A DNA stretch of 64,000 nt from CAWICD01 sp052267165 (GCA_052267165.1 JBKQHO010000022.1:310001-374000); one strand, 5' to 3'. Shown: positions 53,249-62,975, numbered from the stretch's first letter. Notes: a model not told the origin generated them from the letters alone. Numbers and translations are program-made.

Positions 53249-53652
53249 TTAGGCGCTGGCGCGGCCGGCCATTACCGGCGAGTGCAAGCCGTGGATGTTG
53301 CCCTCGAAATCTTTGAACGTTGCCCAGCCGCCCCGCGGCTCCGCGCGCGGGTCCTCCTCAAATTCGACGCGGCGGCTGCGAGTTGCTTCTGGCTCGTAAA
53401 GGCGTCGTCGACCTCCATGAACACGCCGCTGAAGCTGCCCACTTTGTCAGGGGACCAATTCGGCGTTCCCTTTGAAAGCGTCAACGACGTCTGCGCGCCG
53501 GCCGGCGCCACGGTCACCCAACGAGCCTCGTCGCCCATCGGCACGTCCATCGTCTTGTCGTTCGTCAGAGAAGTCGACACCGACGCGAGGCGCGGGATGC
53601 TGTAGCACAATGCGAGAGCCCGCGAGAGCAGCCCGGAAAAGGACGACTTCAA
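53249..53652 (-). pseudogene. VOC (glyoxalase-like) protein with frameshifts
   Basis: One frame gives VPMGDEARWVTVAPAGAQTS, SFSGVFMEVDDAFTSQKQLA; from about 53360 the frame changes and continues RVEFEEDPRAEPRGGW, ATFKDFEGNIHGLHSP to a TAA at 53249. These are contiguous parts of a VOC domain. The N-terminal part before VPMGDEARW is also abnormal, suggesting a second indel. Disrupted as sequenced. Confidence 0.75.
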
Positions 53653-53945
53653 GAATCCTTGGCCTTCAGATACGGGGAGAGATTCAAACCGTGCACCTGG
53701 GCTAGCGATTCAGGGTTGGGTTGTAGGCAATCTTCCCCCGGCGACTAATGTGTCAACCCATTTGCGTCAGCCTTGGCCATTGTCAACCAGGTCGCATGTC
53801 GTGAGTTATTGCACACGCTCCACCGCGCTCACAGCCTGTGAATAAGACAGCGGAGCTGTTAGTCGACAGGCTACTGACAGAAAAGTAGTCACTACTCACC
53901 GTCTATTCAAGAGCTATCCGAGAACGAGGGGCCAAGTATCCTGAC
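53653..53945. other. Lower-GC spacer at island edge
   Basis: About 290 bp clearly richer in A+T than the surroundings, with no convincing frame. It includes the short palindrome AGTAGTCACTACT near 53890. It marks the start of an atypical segment that continues to about 54.95 kb. Confidence 0.45.
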
Positions 53946-54227
53946 ATGAATTCCCCCGGTTTCACGCTCGTTCTAACAAAGGGCGTCCACTTAGTATCCG
54001 ATGAGATCGCCCAATGCATTGTGAGCGCAATTCGCGCGGGCGAACCGCTCGTCGAAGTAGACCTCGACTTGTTCGGACGATCCGCAATGCGGAGGAGCAC
54101 AACGATCGTAGTCGCTCACGTCGTCGCACTAACGAGGAATATTCCGACGCCGATTCCTGAGCAATCCTGCTCGACTCCCTCCGGTGAAAGGGTTACTTCA
54201 ATTTCGACGAGAGCCAAGCGAGCTTAG
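53946..54227 (+). CDS. Hypothetical protein (93 aa) in lower-GC island
   Basis: MNSPGFTLVLTKGVHLVSDE... continues with GEPLVEVDLDLFGRSAMRR and VVAHVVALTRN. An alpha/beta pattern with regular spacing suggests a real small domain. Codon use is less GC-biased than in neighbours. It overlaps the convergent gene by 4 bp at the 3' ends. No family recognised; horizontal origin is likely. Confidence 0.5.
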   Translation: MNSPGFTLVLTKGVHLVSDEIAQCIVSAIRAGEPLVEVDLDLFGRSAMRRSTTIVVAHVVALTRNIPTPIPEQSCSTPSGERVTSISTRAKRA

Positions 54228-54865
54228 CCGGTCGTTCCATATCGCTGTAGTGCAGAGGATAGCCGTGATGCGAGCTCTTGCGCAAGAGCCCAACTGTTCT
54301 CGCGAGCGGCAACCTCCTCGTTGCCATCAAAATGGACCTGGATGTATCGCTTGATGGCACCGTTGACGCCAAACTTTTCGAATTGCTTCGTGTCTGCGAG
54401 GCAGTGCCCACAAATCGCGAAGACAAAGCGGTCTTGAATGAAGTCGCGAAGCTCCGGGGTTAAGCCCGGTTCAATTAGAGCGATCAGCTCTTCCGGAATT
54501 CCAATCGTCGGCTCGACGCGACTGTCCCAGACCTCACGAGTAGCCTCGTCGTGTGCGTCGTACCAAACATGCCCTGATGGCTCATCTAACATTGCCGTCG
54601 CAAGGTCGGGCCGATGATTGCGTAGCCAATTTAGCTTGGCTGTAGCATCCCAACCGGCTGCCGCTGCGTCAGTGTTGCAAAATTCACAACCTTCAGCCGC
54701 GCTCGCTCTGATCATCGCCGCGTCACTCATAAACAAGTCATACGTTGCCAATTCGCCAGCTTCGATGTACATGCCATGGATTATCTCTTTGCGATGACGA
54801 AGTTCCCCGCGAACGCAAGTTCGCATTACGTCGGCACTACATATTGTATGTAGATCTTCTTCCAC
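54224..54865 (-). CDS. Hypothetical protein with two CxxC motifs in lower-GC island
   Basis: 213 aa. CEFC (about residue 61) and CGHC (about residue 151) could form a zinc site. Between and around them is an acidic, mixed alpha/beta protein (GHVWYDAHDEATREVWDSRV; PELRDFIQDRFVFAICGHCL). The C-terminal 50 residues are helical. No signal peptide or membrane segment. No family recognised; codon use is atypical for the window. Confidence 0.55.
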   Translation of the reverse strand: MEEDLHTICSADVMRTCVRGELRHRKEIIHGMYIEAGELATYDLFMSDAAMIRASAAEGCEFCNTDAAAAGWDATAKLNWLRNHRPDLATAMLDEPSGHVWYDAHDEATREVWDSRVEPTIGIPEELIALIEPGLTPELRDFIQDRFVFAICGHCLADTKQFEKFGVNGAIKRYIQVHFDGNEEVAARENSWALAQELASRLSSALQRYGTTG

Positions 54866-54948
54866 TACTAGCTATACCATGTTCGCATGGAAGACAGTAT
54901 GCGCGTCCTCCGCTGCGTCGAAATTCCCGGGCCGCGGAGGCCTTAACA

Positions 54949-54972
54949 GGGTGCGGGGGTTTTTCCGCACCC
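54949..54972 (-). terminator. Terminator-like hairpin after SDR remnant
   Basis: GGGTGCGG and CCGCACCC are perfect 8-bp arms with a loop of GGGTTTTT. It starts 10 bp past the SDR stop codon on the minus strand and sits at the island boundary. Confidence 0.55.
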
Positions 54973-54981
54973 GCCCCTAGA

Positions 54982-55558
54982 CTAGAGCGCGATGCCCGAG
55001 AGCTCCCGGCAGGCCTCGATGAGCCGATCTTGTTCGGCGACGTCCTTGGCTTCCGGGTTCGGCGCGCGCGAGTGAAGATGATAAAAGTACCGGCCCGTGA
55101 CCCGCGCCGCGGGATCGTCGCTGACCGCGAGCCGGACCTGCGTGCGGTGAGCTTGGTCGATGTCGTCGGGCGCGCCCGGGCCGCCCATACGCGTCGGCAC
55201 CCAGCCGGGCTCGACCGCGTTGGAGAGGACGCGGGGCCACAGCCGGGCGACGGCAAACGCCAGCAAGACGTCGTGCAGTTTGCTTTCCGCATAGGCCTCG
55301 ATACCCGACGCCGGCGTTATGAATCACCGCGTCCATTCGGCCGAGTTGATTGACCTGCTCGGCGACGCTCCGCATCCCGGCAATCCTGGAGAGATCGCCG
55401 GTGACGACTGCCGCGGCTCGAGGTAGCGCTTTGCCGGCGTCCTCCGCGCGAGCCCGATCCCGCGCGTGCAAGATGACCTCATGGCCTTGCTCGACGAGAA
55501 GCCGGCCAGCCATCAGTCCTAAGCCAGTTGACGATCCGGAAACGAACACGCGCGACAT
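54982..55558 (-). pseudogene. Short-chain dehydrogenase with internal deletion
   Basis: The N-terminus is normal: MSRVFVSGSSTGLGLMAGRL (Rossmann motif), HARDRARAEDAG, VIHNAGVGY. At about 55300 the frame jumps straight to AYAESKLHDVLLAF (YxxxK motif) and SNAVEPGWVPTRMGGPGAPD, ending LSGIAL. About 85 residues, including the catalytic Ser strand, are missing and the join is out of frame. A genuine deletion rather than a single-base error. Confidence 0.85.
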
Positions 55559-55873
55559 TACAGCTCTCCCAGCGGCGAGCGAGCGTCTCTCTCATTGCGA
55601 ACGAAGACCCCTGCCGACGCCGAGCCGTTCGCTTTGGGAGAAAGTTACTCGACCCAGAGACAGCTCGCCCAGGTAGCAAGCATTACGACCGTTGCATGAC
55701 CGGCTAGCTCTGAGCACGCATCACGTCGATGGCGACTCCGAGGTCGCTGAAACCGAAATCGTCTTTAACCTGTAGGTCTCAAAGACGCAACTCGAACAGT
55801 CGAGGTCCGCTGTTTTGTCGACCGTCCCGGAATTCGAACTTGCCGACTGAGGCAAAAGGCGTTCGCGTGCTCG
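55559..55873. other. 315-bp stretch without a supported gene
   Basis: No frame gives a recognisable protein. It separates the SDR remnant from the CBM9-like gene and should contain the latter's promoter, though no clear -35/-10 pair is visible. Confidence 0.45.
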
Positions 55874-57284
55874 ATGCCGTGGGGTCGCGGCAGCCGTCTT
55901 CGCGTTCCTTTGCTTTGCACTTTGCAGCACGGGCGCCGACGCAGCGACGCAAGCAGCGACGGTGCCAGCCGTGGACGCGCCGCCCTCGCTCGATCCGCAA
56001 GCGCCTGCCTCGGCTTGGCCACGGGAGCCGTCGCTCTCGCTTCCTTGGGACGTCGTTAACGTCCGGTCCGCTCCCGAGCCGACCACCCTGCTGCTCGCGA
56101 CCGACGGCCGCTTCCTCTATGTCCGCTTCGAGGCCATGCAACGCGGCTCGATTGTCGCGACGCAACACAGCAACGACACGATAACCGGCGGCAGCCAGAG
56201 CTCCAACGGCAGCCTCTCGTGGAGCAGCGACGATGCGGTCTGGGTCGATCTCTGGGCCCACCGGCCCGACCGGGTTCGAGTATCAGTTCGAAGCGAATCC
56301 GAGCGGTTCGCACAACGAGAGCTCCACCGAGAACGCCGCGTTCGCATCTCACTGGGAATCGCGCGGCGTCGCTCGTGACGGCGGCTACACGGTGACCATG
56401 GCCATCCCGATCAACGTTATGCACGGCGCGCACAGCGGCAAGTGGCGGGCGCAGTTCATTCGCTACGTTCGCGCAACCGGCGCCGAGGACGTCTGGTCCT
56501 ACGACGCCGCGCAAACCCGGTGGACGGCTACGTGGCACATCCGGGCATCGCGGGCTATGCGCTCTATTCGGCACGCATTTGGACCTTCGCGCCCTCGAGC
56601 GTGCTCGCTTCCGCCGGCGTCAGCGGCGTCGTGGATCGGTATCAAGGCCCGACATACGGCCAGGCGCAGAGCGACAACCAGTTGCTCTTCGACGTTCTCA
56701 CCAAGAGCGCATGGGATCTTCAGCTCTACTCCGGCTCCGACTACTGGCGCTTCGGCTCGATCCTTTCGCCGATCTCTCAGAATGCCGGCTTCAGCCTGAC
56801 GCACCACAGCGGATTGCAGACGAACAACTCCAATAACTTTCCGGCGCACGGGACGTCCGCCACGCCGACGGAGATTCAATATTCGACCGGCCGTTACGGC
56901 GATGGACGCCTCGATACGTGGTTTCGCACGTCGAGCGTCCGGGTCGGTTCCAAGGGAACGGTTACGCTCACGGTCGACAACACGTCGCTGTGGTCGCCGG
57001 CGGGACCCGACAACATCCAATGGTTTGACGGAATCGCCTACTCCTATCAGATCAATCGTGAATCGTCGTTCGCGGTCGGTCTACGGCGCGTCATCGGCTT
57101 GCCGCCGCAGCCGAACGGCGGCGGCAACTGCGCCGGCACCTGCTCGAACGTCTCGATCGCCTATCACTTGCGCCCGCAGAACGAAGAGTTCTACTTTGCT
57201 TACGGCAACCCGAATACGCTCGTGACGGTCCCGCAAGCGCTTCTGAAGGTCATCTTCTACCTGGGAGGACAGAAGGGCACCTAG
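55874..57284 (+). pseudogene. Secreted CBM9/DUF5916-like beta protein disrupted by three indels
   Basis: ATG 55874 starts MPW, but a GGGG run at 55881-55884 must lose one base to continue as a signal peptide (VAAAVFAFLCFALCSTGA). The next part, LPWDVVNVRSAPEPTTLLLA and DGRFLYVRFEAMQRG, is a CBM9-like (DOMON-type) start. One extra base near 56262 and one missing base near 56515 put the middle (GFEYQFEANPSGSHNE; YTVTMAIPINVMHGAHSGKW) in another frame. The rest to 57284 (ALYSARIWTFAPSSV; FYFAYGNPNTLV) is barrel-like. Possibly intact in the cell if these are assembly errors. Confidence 0.75.
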
Positions 57285-57335
57285 CCCTCGGTCAGAGCGA
57301 ACGTAGGAGCGACGCCGCCGGCGAGCCAACGTCGC

Positions 57336-58826
57336 GTGCCTATGGCCAACGCGTCATCTTCGCCGAGCCTGATCGCGCGGCTGTTTGCGACCGCTTCGAT
57401 CGAGCGTCTGCGCGAGGAGGGGCAGCGCAAGCACTTGCGGCGCGCTCTGAGAGGGGGCGACCTCATCTCGATCGGCCTCGGTACCATGATCGGCGGCGGC
57501 ATCTTCACGACGATCGGCCCGGGCGTCGCCAAAGCCGGCCCGGCGATCATCATCTCGTTCGTGCTCGCCGGCCTCGCTTCAATGTTCGCCGCGCTCTGCT
57601 ACGCGGAGCTCGGCTCGATGGTCCCGATTGCCGGCAGCGCGTACACGTACGCGTACGCGACGCTCGGCCAAGTCGTGGCCTGGATCATCGGCTGGGATTT
57701 GATTCTCGAGTACGGGATCAGCGCGGCGCCGGTCGCCCAGCAGTTTTCCGCGGCGCTCCAGGGTGCGCTCGGCTCGTTCGGCTTCGCTTTGCCGGAAGCT
57801 TTCCAGCAGGCGCAGCTCGTGTACCACGGCCCGTGGTGGGCATTCTGGCAGTGGAACCTCGCGGGCTCGCAGTGCGACCTCATCGGGGCCGCATTCGTGC
57901 TCTTGCTGTCGGGTCTGCTCGCGCTCGGCATACGCGAGACCGCGACCTCCAACAACGTGTTCGTCGTCGTGAAGATCGGCGCACTCGTTGTCTTCGTGAT
58001 CGCAGGCTTGAGCCTCGTGCATCCGAGTTACCTGCACCCGTTCGCGCCGCTGGGCTGGGGACGCATCGCCTTCGGCGCAAGCGGCAACGGCATCGTGCCG
58101 GCCGCGGCGCTGGTCTTCTTCACCTACATCGGCTTCGATGCCGCGACGACGACCGCCGAGGAGACCCGCAATCCCAGCCGCGACGTCCCGGTCGGGGTGC
58201 TCGGCTCGCTTGCGATCGGGACGCTGATCTACTGCACCGTGGCGATCGTGCTGGTCTCCATCGTACCCTGGCAGAAGGTCGACCCGAACAACGCGCTCGT
58301 CGCGGCGCTCGCGCCGTTGCACAACCCGCTGATCACCTGGATCATCACCATCGGCGTCCTCGCCGGCACGACGAGCGTCGCCTTGACTTCGCTGCTCGGC
58401 CAGACCCGCATCTTTTACGTGATGGCCCGCGACGGGATGCTTCCGCCGTTCGTCGCCGCGGTCAATCCGCGTTTCAAGACGCCGGCCCGCATGACGATGA
58501 TCACCGGCGTCGTCGTCGCAGCGCTGACGCTGATCGTCCCGCTCGACGCCTTGCTCGAGCTCGTCAACATCGGGACCTTCAGCGCGTTCATCATCGTCTG
58601 CGCGGGCGTCATCGTGCTGCGCTATCGCAGGCCCGAGCTGCCCCGCCCCTTCCGCTCGCCGTTCGTTCCGGTCTTCCCGATCTGCGGGATCTTGCTCTCG
58701 CTCTTTCTCTCCACCGTCGGGCTCGGTCAGTTCACCTGGTTACGGTTCGTGGTGTGGCTGATCGTCGGGATGGCGATATACTTCTCGTACGGCTTTCGCC
58801 GCACTCGCCCGGAACTGCCCATCTGA
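57336..58826 (+). CDS. APC-family amino acid permease, cationic amino acid transporter type
   Basis: 496 aa, start GTG 57336 or ATG 57342. Twelve or more membrane helices. TM1 motif ISIGLGTMIGGGIFTTIG, then GPAIIISFVLAGLASMFAAL, YAELGSMVPIAGSAYTYAY, and FFTYIGFDAATTTAEETRNP, all typical of the CAT/YfnA branch of the APC superfamily. It imports an amino acid by proton coupling or exchange. Substrate unknown. Confidence 0.92.
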   Translation: MPMANASSSPSLIARLFATASIERLREEGQRKHLRRALRGGDLISIGLGTMIGGGIFTTIGPGVAKAGPAIIISFVLAGLASMFAALCYAELGSMVPIAGSAYTYAYATLGQVVAWIIGWDLILEYGISAAPVAQQFSAALQGALGSFGFALPEAFQQAQLVYHGPWWAFWQWNLAGSQCDLIGAAFVLLLSGLLALGIRETATSNNVFVVVKIGALVVFVIAGLSLVHPSYLHPFAPLGWGRIAFGASGNGIVPAAALVFFTYIGFDAATTTAEETRNPSRDVPVGVLGSLAIGTLIYCTVAIVLVSIVPWQKVDPNNALVAALAPLHNPLITWIITIGVLAGTTSVALTSLLGQTRIFYVMARDGMLPPFVAAVNPRFKTPARMTMITGVVVAALTLIVPLDALLELVNIGTFSAFIIVCAGVIVLRYRRPELPRPFRSPFVPVFPICGILLSLFLSTVGLGQFTWLRFVVWLIVGMAIYFSYGFRRTRPELPI

Positions 58827-58848
58827 CGCGGGCAACTGCAACCGGAGC

Positions 58849-60210
58849 CTACCGCGCCGGAGAGGGCCCCGGAGGTTCCTGCGGGACGCTTCGCATGGTC
58901 TCAAGCAAGCTGCGAACGCGCGCTGCCGGCAACGCGAAGAACGTGCGACCGTCGATGCCGGTCATCGTGCGAGCCGAGAGCAGCGCATCGGCGACGGCAG
59001 CCTCGGTCGCCTCGGCGGCCGCTTCGTAGAGCTCGTCGAGCGCGGCGTCGTCGCGCAGAATCGTGAACTGACGCGTCTTCGGCTCGTCCCGCGGATACGT
59101 CACGGTGGTGCTGAAGGCTAGGAACAAGTCGCCGCTCGACGTGCGCGAGGTGGCGCCGGTGCGGCCCAGGCCGAGCATCGCGCGCTTCGCCAGGGCATGC
59201 AGCTGGCGCGACTCGAGCGGGGCGTCGGTGGCCACGATCACGATGATGCTGCCGTCGCCAGCATGTCCGCGTGTCGGCGCGGTCGCGCCCTCGTGCGGGA
59301 TGATCGGCCGGTAGTCGCCTTCCATGGCGCGGCCGATCGGCGCGCCGTCGATGCGCAGATCCCGGCGCGGCTGCGAGCCGACGTTGGCATTGACCAGTAC
59401 GCCGACGGTATACGCGTCGGGCTGCGCGCTCGTGCGCCGAGATGCCGAGCCGATCCCGCCCTTGAGCCCGAACGCCAGCATGCCCGTGCCCGCCCCGACG
59501 TTGCCGCGCGCGAACACGGGTGATGCGCCGTCGAGCGCGCGCGCGACGTCGGCCGAGTCGATGTGCCGTCCCTGGATATCGTTGAGGAAGCCGTCGTCGC
59601 ACTCCGCCACGACCGGCAGCGGCACGTCGTCCGAGATGCCGATGTCGGGATGCTTCTTGACGAGCCACGTTATGACGCCGTCACTTGCGCGAGGCACGGC
59701 GAGGGTATCGGTCAAGACGATCGGGGTTTCCAGAAAGCCGGCTTCGTTGACCCAGTGGCTTCCCGTCATTTCCCCGTTGCCGTTGAGCGATTCGAAGGCC
59801 GCCGCGACGCGCGTGCTCCACGGGTCGTCATTGGGGAGAATCGCCGTGACGCCGGTGCGGATCGGGCCGATACCCGGACGCAGCGGCCCGGAACCTTCGA
59901 TCTTGGTGACGTGACCGACGCGCACTCCGGCGACGTCCCCGATGCCGTCGGTCGGCCCCGGCGGAAGCGTTCCAATACGGATACCGTCGAGATTTGCGCG
60001 AGCCTCAAGCATGCCCACGAGGGCGAACACGAGGGCCGCCACGACGGCGGCGCGGTGAAATGCGCTCGAGCGGCGAGCGCACGCGCATCGGCTCCGAGAG
60101 TCCTCGCCGGGCGGCAGCTCGATCACTTTCCCGTTTCGCTCTCCGTGCGCCGCAAAGCGCCGCTTCTTCACGTCTTCCGTAAGCCGCATTGCGAGCAACT
60201 CCTGCCACAC
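58849..60210 (-). CDS. Secreted P1 family (DmpA-like) peptidase
   Basis: Up to 453 aa. A hydrophobic segment (AAVVAALVFALVGML) ends near EARA, so the real start is probably downstream of ATG 60210 (for example ATG 60186), giving a normal signal peptide or anchor. Core motifs: GPTDGIGDVAGVRVGHVT, HWVNEAGFLETPIVLTDTL, and GDGSIIVIVATDAPLESRQL, with the DmpA Gly-Ser cleavage site and Ser nucleophile. DmpA cleaves N-terminal amino acids including D-Ala amides, and relatives cleave beta-peptides. Unlike the paralogue at 16.5 kb, which has Thr, this is exported. Confidence 0.85.
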   Translation of the reverse strand: MWQELLAMRLTEDVKKRRFAAHGERNGKVIELPPGEDSRSRCACARRSSAFHRAAVVAALVFALVGMLEARANLDGIRIGTLPPGPTDGIGDVAGVRVGHVTKIEGSGPLRPGIGPIRTGVTAILPNDDPWSTRVAAAFESLNGNGEMTGSHWVNEAGFLETPIVLTDTLAVPRASDGVITWLVKKHPDIGISDDVPLPVVAECDDGFLNDIQGRHIDSADVARALDGASPVFARGNVGAGTGMLAFGLKGGIGSASRRTSAQPDAYTVGVLVNANVGSQPRRDLRIDGAPIGRAMEGDYRPIIPHEGATAPTRGHAGDGSIIVIVATDAPLESRQLHALAKRAMLGLGRTGATSRTSSGDLFLAFSTTVTYPRDEPKTRQFTILRDDAALDELYEAAAEATEAAVADALLSARTMTGIDGRTFFALPAARVRSLLETMRSVPQEPPGPSPAR

Positions 60211-60389
60211 GATAGAGCCGCCGAGGGCGCTAACCTAACTAAACGCGCGAGTGTGAAGCGGCTCATGCCTACGCAGAGATAACGGCCCGCGCGGGCTCTT
60301 GGCTCACTTCGAGCCGGCCAAGTTGGGAAAAGCCAGCACCCGACGGCCGAAGGTGATATTTCCTCGAGAATACAGAAGAGGACGAGGCC

Positions 60390-62402
60390 ATGCCCTTCCG
60401 CCGGATCGTTCCGTTCGTCCTGACCCTCTCGCTTCTGAGTGCCGGCACTCCGGCACCCGTGGGAGCCATGTCGACGGCTAGCGAGGTGCAGCAGGCGAAG
60501 CAAGACGAGAAGCAGATCCTCAACCAGTACAACGTCGTCATGGATCCGCTGCTCAACCGGTGGGTCAACGAGGTCGGCAGCATGCTGTGGGCCCAGACGA
60601 CGCGCAAGGACGTTCCCTACAACGTCAAGATCCTCGACTCACAGGACATCAACTCGTTCACCATCGGCGGCGGCTACATCTACATCAACGAAGGCCTGCT
60701 CGACTTCGTCCAGTCCGAAGACGAGCTCGCCGGCGTCATGGGCCACGAGACGGGGCACAACGAGCGGCGGCACACCGTGACGCTACCCGCCAAAGCGGAG
60801 ATTCTCGACCTTCTGTTTGCGATCGCGTCGATGTTCGCTCCCATGATGTCCCCCATCAGCCAGTATGCCGAGGCAGGCATCGTCGCCAAGACGCAGCGTG
60901 GCGACGAGCTGCAAGCGGACCAATACGGTTTGCTGCTCATGTCGCGTGCCGGCTACGACCCGGATGCGATGCTCTCGTTCATGAACCACATGGGAGTGCT
61001 CGAAGGCGACCAGTCGAGCTCGGTCGACACGTATCTGGCCGACCATCCGGGCTTTCAGAACCGGGTCGCGCACCTCGTCGGCTATGCCGAGCTCGACCCC
61101 ACCAAACGCACGACCGATCAGATCATGGTCCAGGCGCTTCACGACGAGGACGAAGGGCGCTACAGCATCGCCGCGATGAAGTTCGCGCGCGTTCTCAAGG
61201 CGGATCCCTCCAATCCAGAGGCCTTGCTGCACCTCGGAGAGGCACAGATCGCTTTAGGGCAGACTGAGAAGAGCCAGCAGACCCTGTCGGAAGCGGCCGA
61301 AAAGGGCACCAGCCAGACGCGCACGGTCGCGCTTTCCAACATCGCTGAACTACGCCAGGACGAAATCCGCTTGAACCTGACGCGACCCGACGTCGCGCCG
61401 CTGCGGCAGGAGATGGCCGACGCGCGGGCTCGCGAAACGTCGGCAGCCGCCACGATCACTTCGCGCCGCCAAGGCGCTGGGGACCTGTCGAAGTCGATTA
61501 AGGGGCGCATCGCGGAGATCACGAGCGGCCTGCCCGATCTCAGCCGCGTACAGATTCGGCCCGGCAGCCGGCTCGAGTCGGTGACGAAGAACTTCTACGC
61601 GATCGGCAAAGCGATCAACGCCGCCTACGACAAGTCCTCGACGACGATCGACAAAGTCGGCACGATGGAGCGAAACAAAGAGAGCGGCGTGCTCAAGGAA
61701 AACGCGAATATCCTTCGAGAGATGAACGCTCCCTTGGCCGTCGACCCCGTGCCGGCACAATCGCTTTCGCTTCTGCCGAGCTATCCGCGCATGCTCGACG
61801 ACCTGGCCTCGACCGACGCGGACGCGATGCGCTCGGTCGAAGCGGCGCGTGCTTCGCTTTCGACGCTCGACGTGTCGCTCGGCGATCTCAACGATTTCCT
61901 CCTGCGCCTCTCTCACCTCAAGCTCGACACCGGCGACATCTCGACGGACGACTACAACGAGCTCGTTCCGGTGATGCGCCGGGCGATTGACGGCGTCTCG
62001 AAAGCGGCGATCGCCGGCTCTCAGTCGCAGCAGCTTCTCGACCTGGCGCGCGCGCGCCAGCTTCAGACTCGGATCACGCTGACCGGCGTCGGTTACCCCG
62101 AGGACCGGTATACAACCCTGCGAACGGCGCTCCAGGTACTCGTCCAGAACGACGGGCTCGATTTCGCGACGATGGAGCACGACGACTTGACGCCGGGCGA
62201 GGTGGCGACGGCTGCAATCGTCGCTGCCGACACCAACACGACGCCGCAGGCCGTCGTCGAGGAAGCGCGCTCGACGAAGCGCTCCGTCGTCGAGGTGGCC
62301 AACGCTCGCGGGATGCACGCCGAGGCGCTCGAGATATTCCTAGGCCTGCTTTACCTTGACTACACCGACGATCCGGTTCAGGAAGCACTCGGCGCACATT
62401 AG
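60390..62402 (+). CDS. M48 family metallopeptidase with C-terminal repeat region
   Basis: 670 aa with AAGAGGACGAGG before ATG. Signal peptide (VPFVLTLSLLSAGTPAPVGA), zinc site HETGH (119-123), third ligand in GDELQADQYG. BepA/LoiP-like periplasmic proteases share this layout. A TPR segment (about 230-300, ALLHLGEAQIALGQ) follows, then 350 residues of helical, coiled-coil-like sequence of unknown type. Likely an outer-membrane quality-control protease or a derivative. Divergent from the secreted P1 peptidase. Confidence 0.88.
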   Translation: MPFRRIVPFVLTLSLLSAGTPAPVGAMSTASEVQQAKQDEKQILNQYNVVMDPLLNRWVNEVGSMLWAQTTRKDVPYNVKILDSQDINSFTIGGGYIYINEGLLDFVQSEDELAGVMGHETGHNERRHTVTLPAKAEILDLLFAIASMFAPMMSPISQYAEAGIVAKTQRGDELQADQYGLLLMSRAGYDPDAMLSFMNHMGVLEGDQSSSVDTYLADHPGFQNRVAHLVGYAELDPTKRTTDQIMVQALHDEDEGRYSIAAMKFARVLKADPSNPEALLHLGEAQIALGQTEKSQQTLSEAAEKGTSQTRTVALSNIAELRQDEIRLNLTRPDVAPLRQEMADARARETSAAATITSRRQGAGDLSKSIKGRIAEITSGLPDLSRVQIRPGSRLESVTKNFYAIGKAINAAYDKSSTTIDKVGTMERNKESGVLKENANILREMNAPLAVDPVPAQSLSLLPSYPRMLDDLASTDADAMRSVEAARASLSTLDVSLGDLNDFLLRLSHLKLDTGDISTDDYNELVPVMRRAIDGVSKAAIAGSQSQQLLDLARARQLQTRITLTGVGYPEDRYTTLRTALQVLVQNDGLDFATMEHDDLTPGEVATAAIVAADTNTTPQAVVEEARSTKRSVVEVANARGMHAEALEIFLGLLYLDYTDDPVQEALGAH

Positions 62403-62409
62403 CGGGCTG

Positions 62410-62742
62410 CTACGGGCCGAGGGCGCCACTCGTAGGCGCGTAGCCGTGAACGGTCTCCGGCGCCAGCGCTCGTCCGAACGAGAACAGCCGCGCGTGATAT
62501 CTTCCTATCTCTTGGATCGCGCCGATGCCCAGAGCGCTGCATCCGGGCTCGGCCGCGCCGCCCGGATGCGCACGGTAGAACTCGACGCCGCGGTTCGGCG
62601 CCGCTCGTAGGTCGCGCGTCAGCGCGATGCCCTCGCGCCACGAGGTCTGCGCTCCGTCATCGCGCTCGAGCTGCAAGTGGACGATCCTCCCTAAGCCTGA
62701 GAACTCCGGGTGCTTTGACGGCGATTCGGCGGCCGGAAGCAC
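62410..62742 (-). CDS. Hypothetical protein, possibly a gene remnant
   Basis: A GTG-started frame of 110 aa (GLGRIVHLQLERDDGAQTSW; PNRGVEFYRAHPGGAAEP; FSFGRALAPETVHGY). It reads like the C-terminal part of a longer protein; the open frame extends about 60 bp upstream without a start codon before a stop. No family recognised. Convergent with the protease, 7-bp gap. The 233 bp from 62743 to 62975 hold nothing clear. Confidence 0.35.
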   Translation of the reverse strand: MLPAAESPSKHPEFSGLGRIVHLQLERDDGAQTSWREGIALTRDLRAAPNRGVEFYRAHPGGAAEPGCSALGIGAIQEIGRYHARLFSFGRALAPETVHGYAPTSGALGP

Positions 62743-62975
62743 CCGTAGCGACGGAAGGCATTTTCGGGCATAGGCATCGGCAAAAGCGCCGCCTGATGCT
62801 CGCTACGTGACGCGAACGGCTTCAGCGTAGTCAGCGGCTCCGGGCGCGCACCCACTCAATCCGCCCGTCGCAGCCACACCCGCCACGAGATCACGCTGGT
62901 GAGAGCGTAGTGGACCGGCTCGTCATCGAGGGAGAGTGCTGCTCGCGAGCCATGAAGACCGAACGACGCGCCTGC

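Noticed and set aside
53670..53705. tRNA 3'-end-like sequence on the minus strand
   Set aside because: It contains a T-loop-like GGTTTGAATC, but the T-stem does not pair and no tRNA body can be built, so no tRNA or attachment site is claimed.
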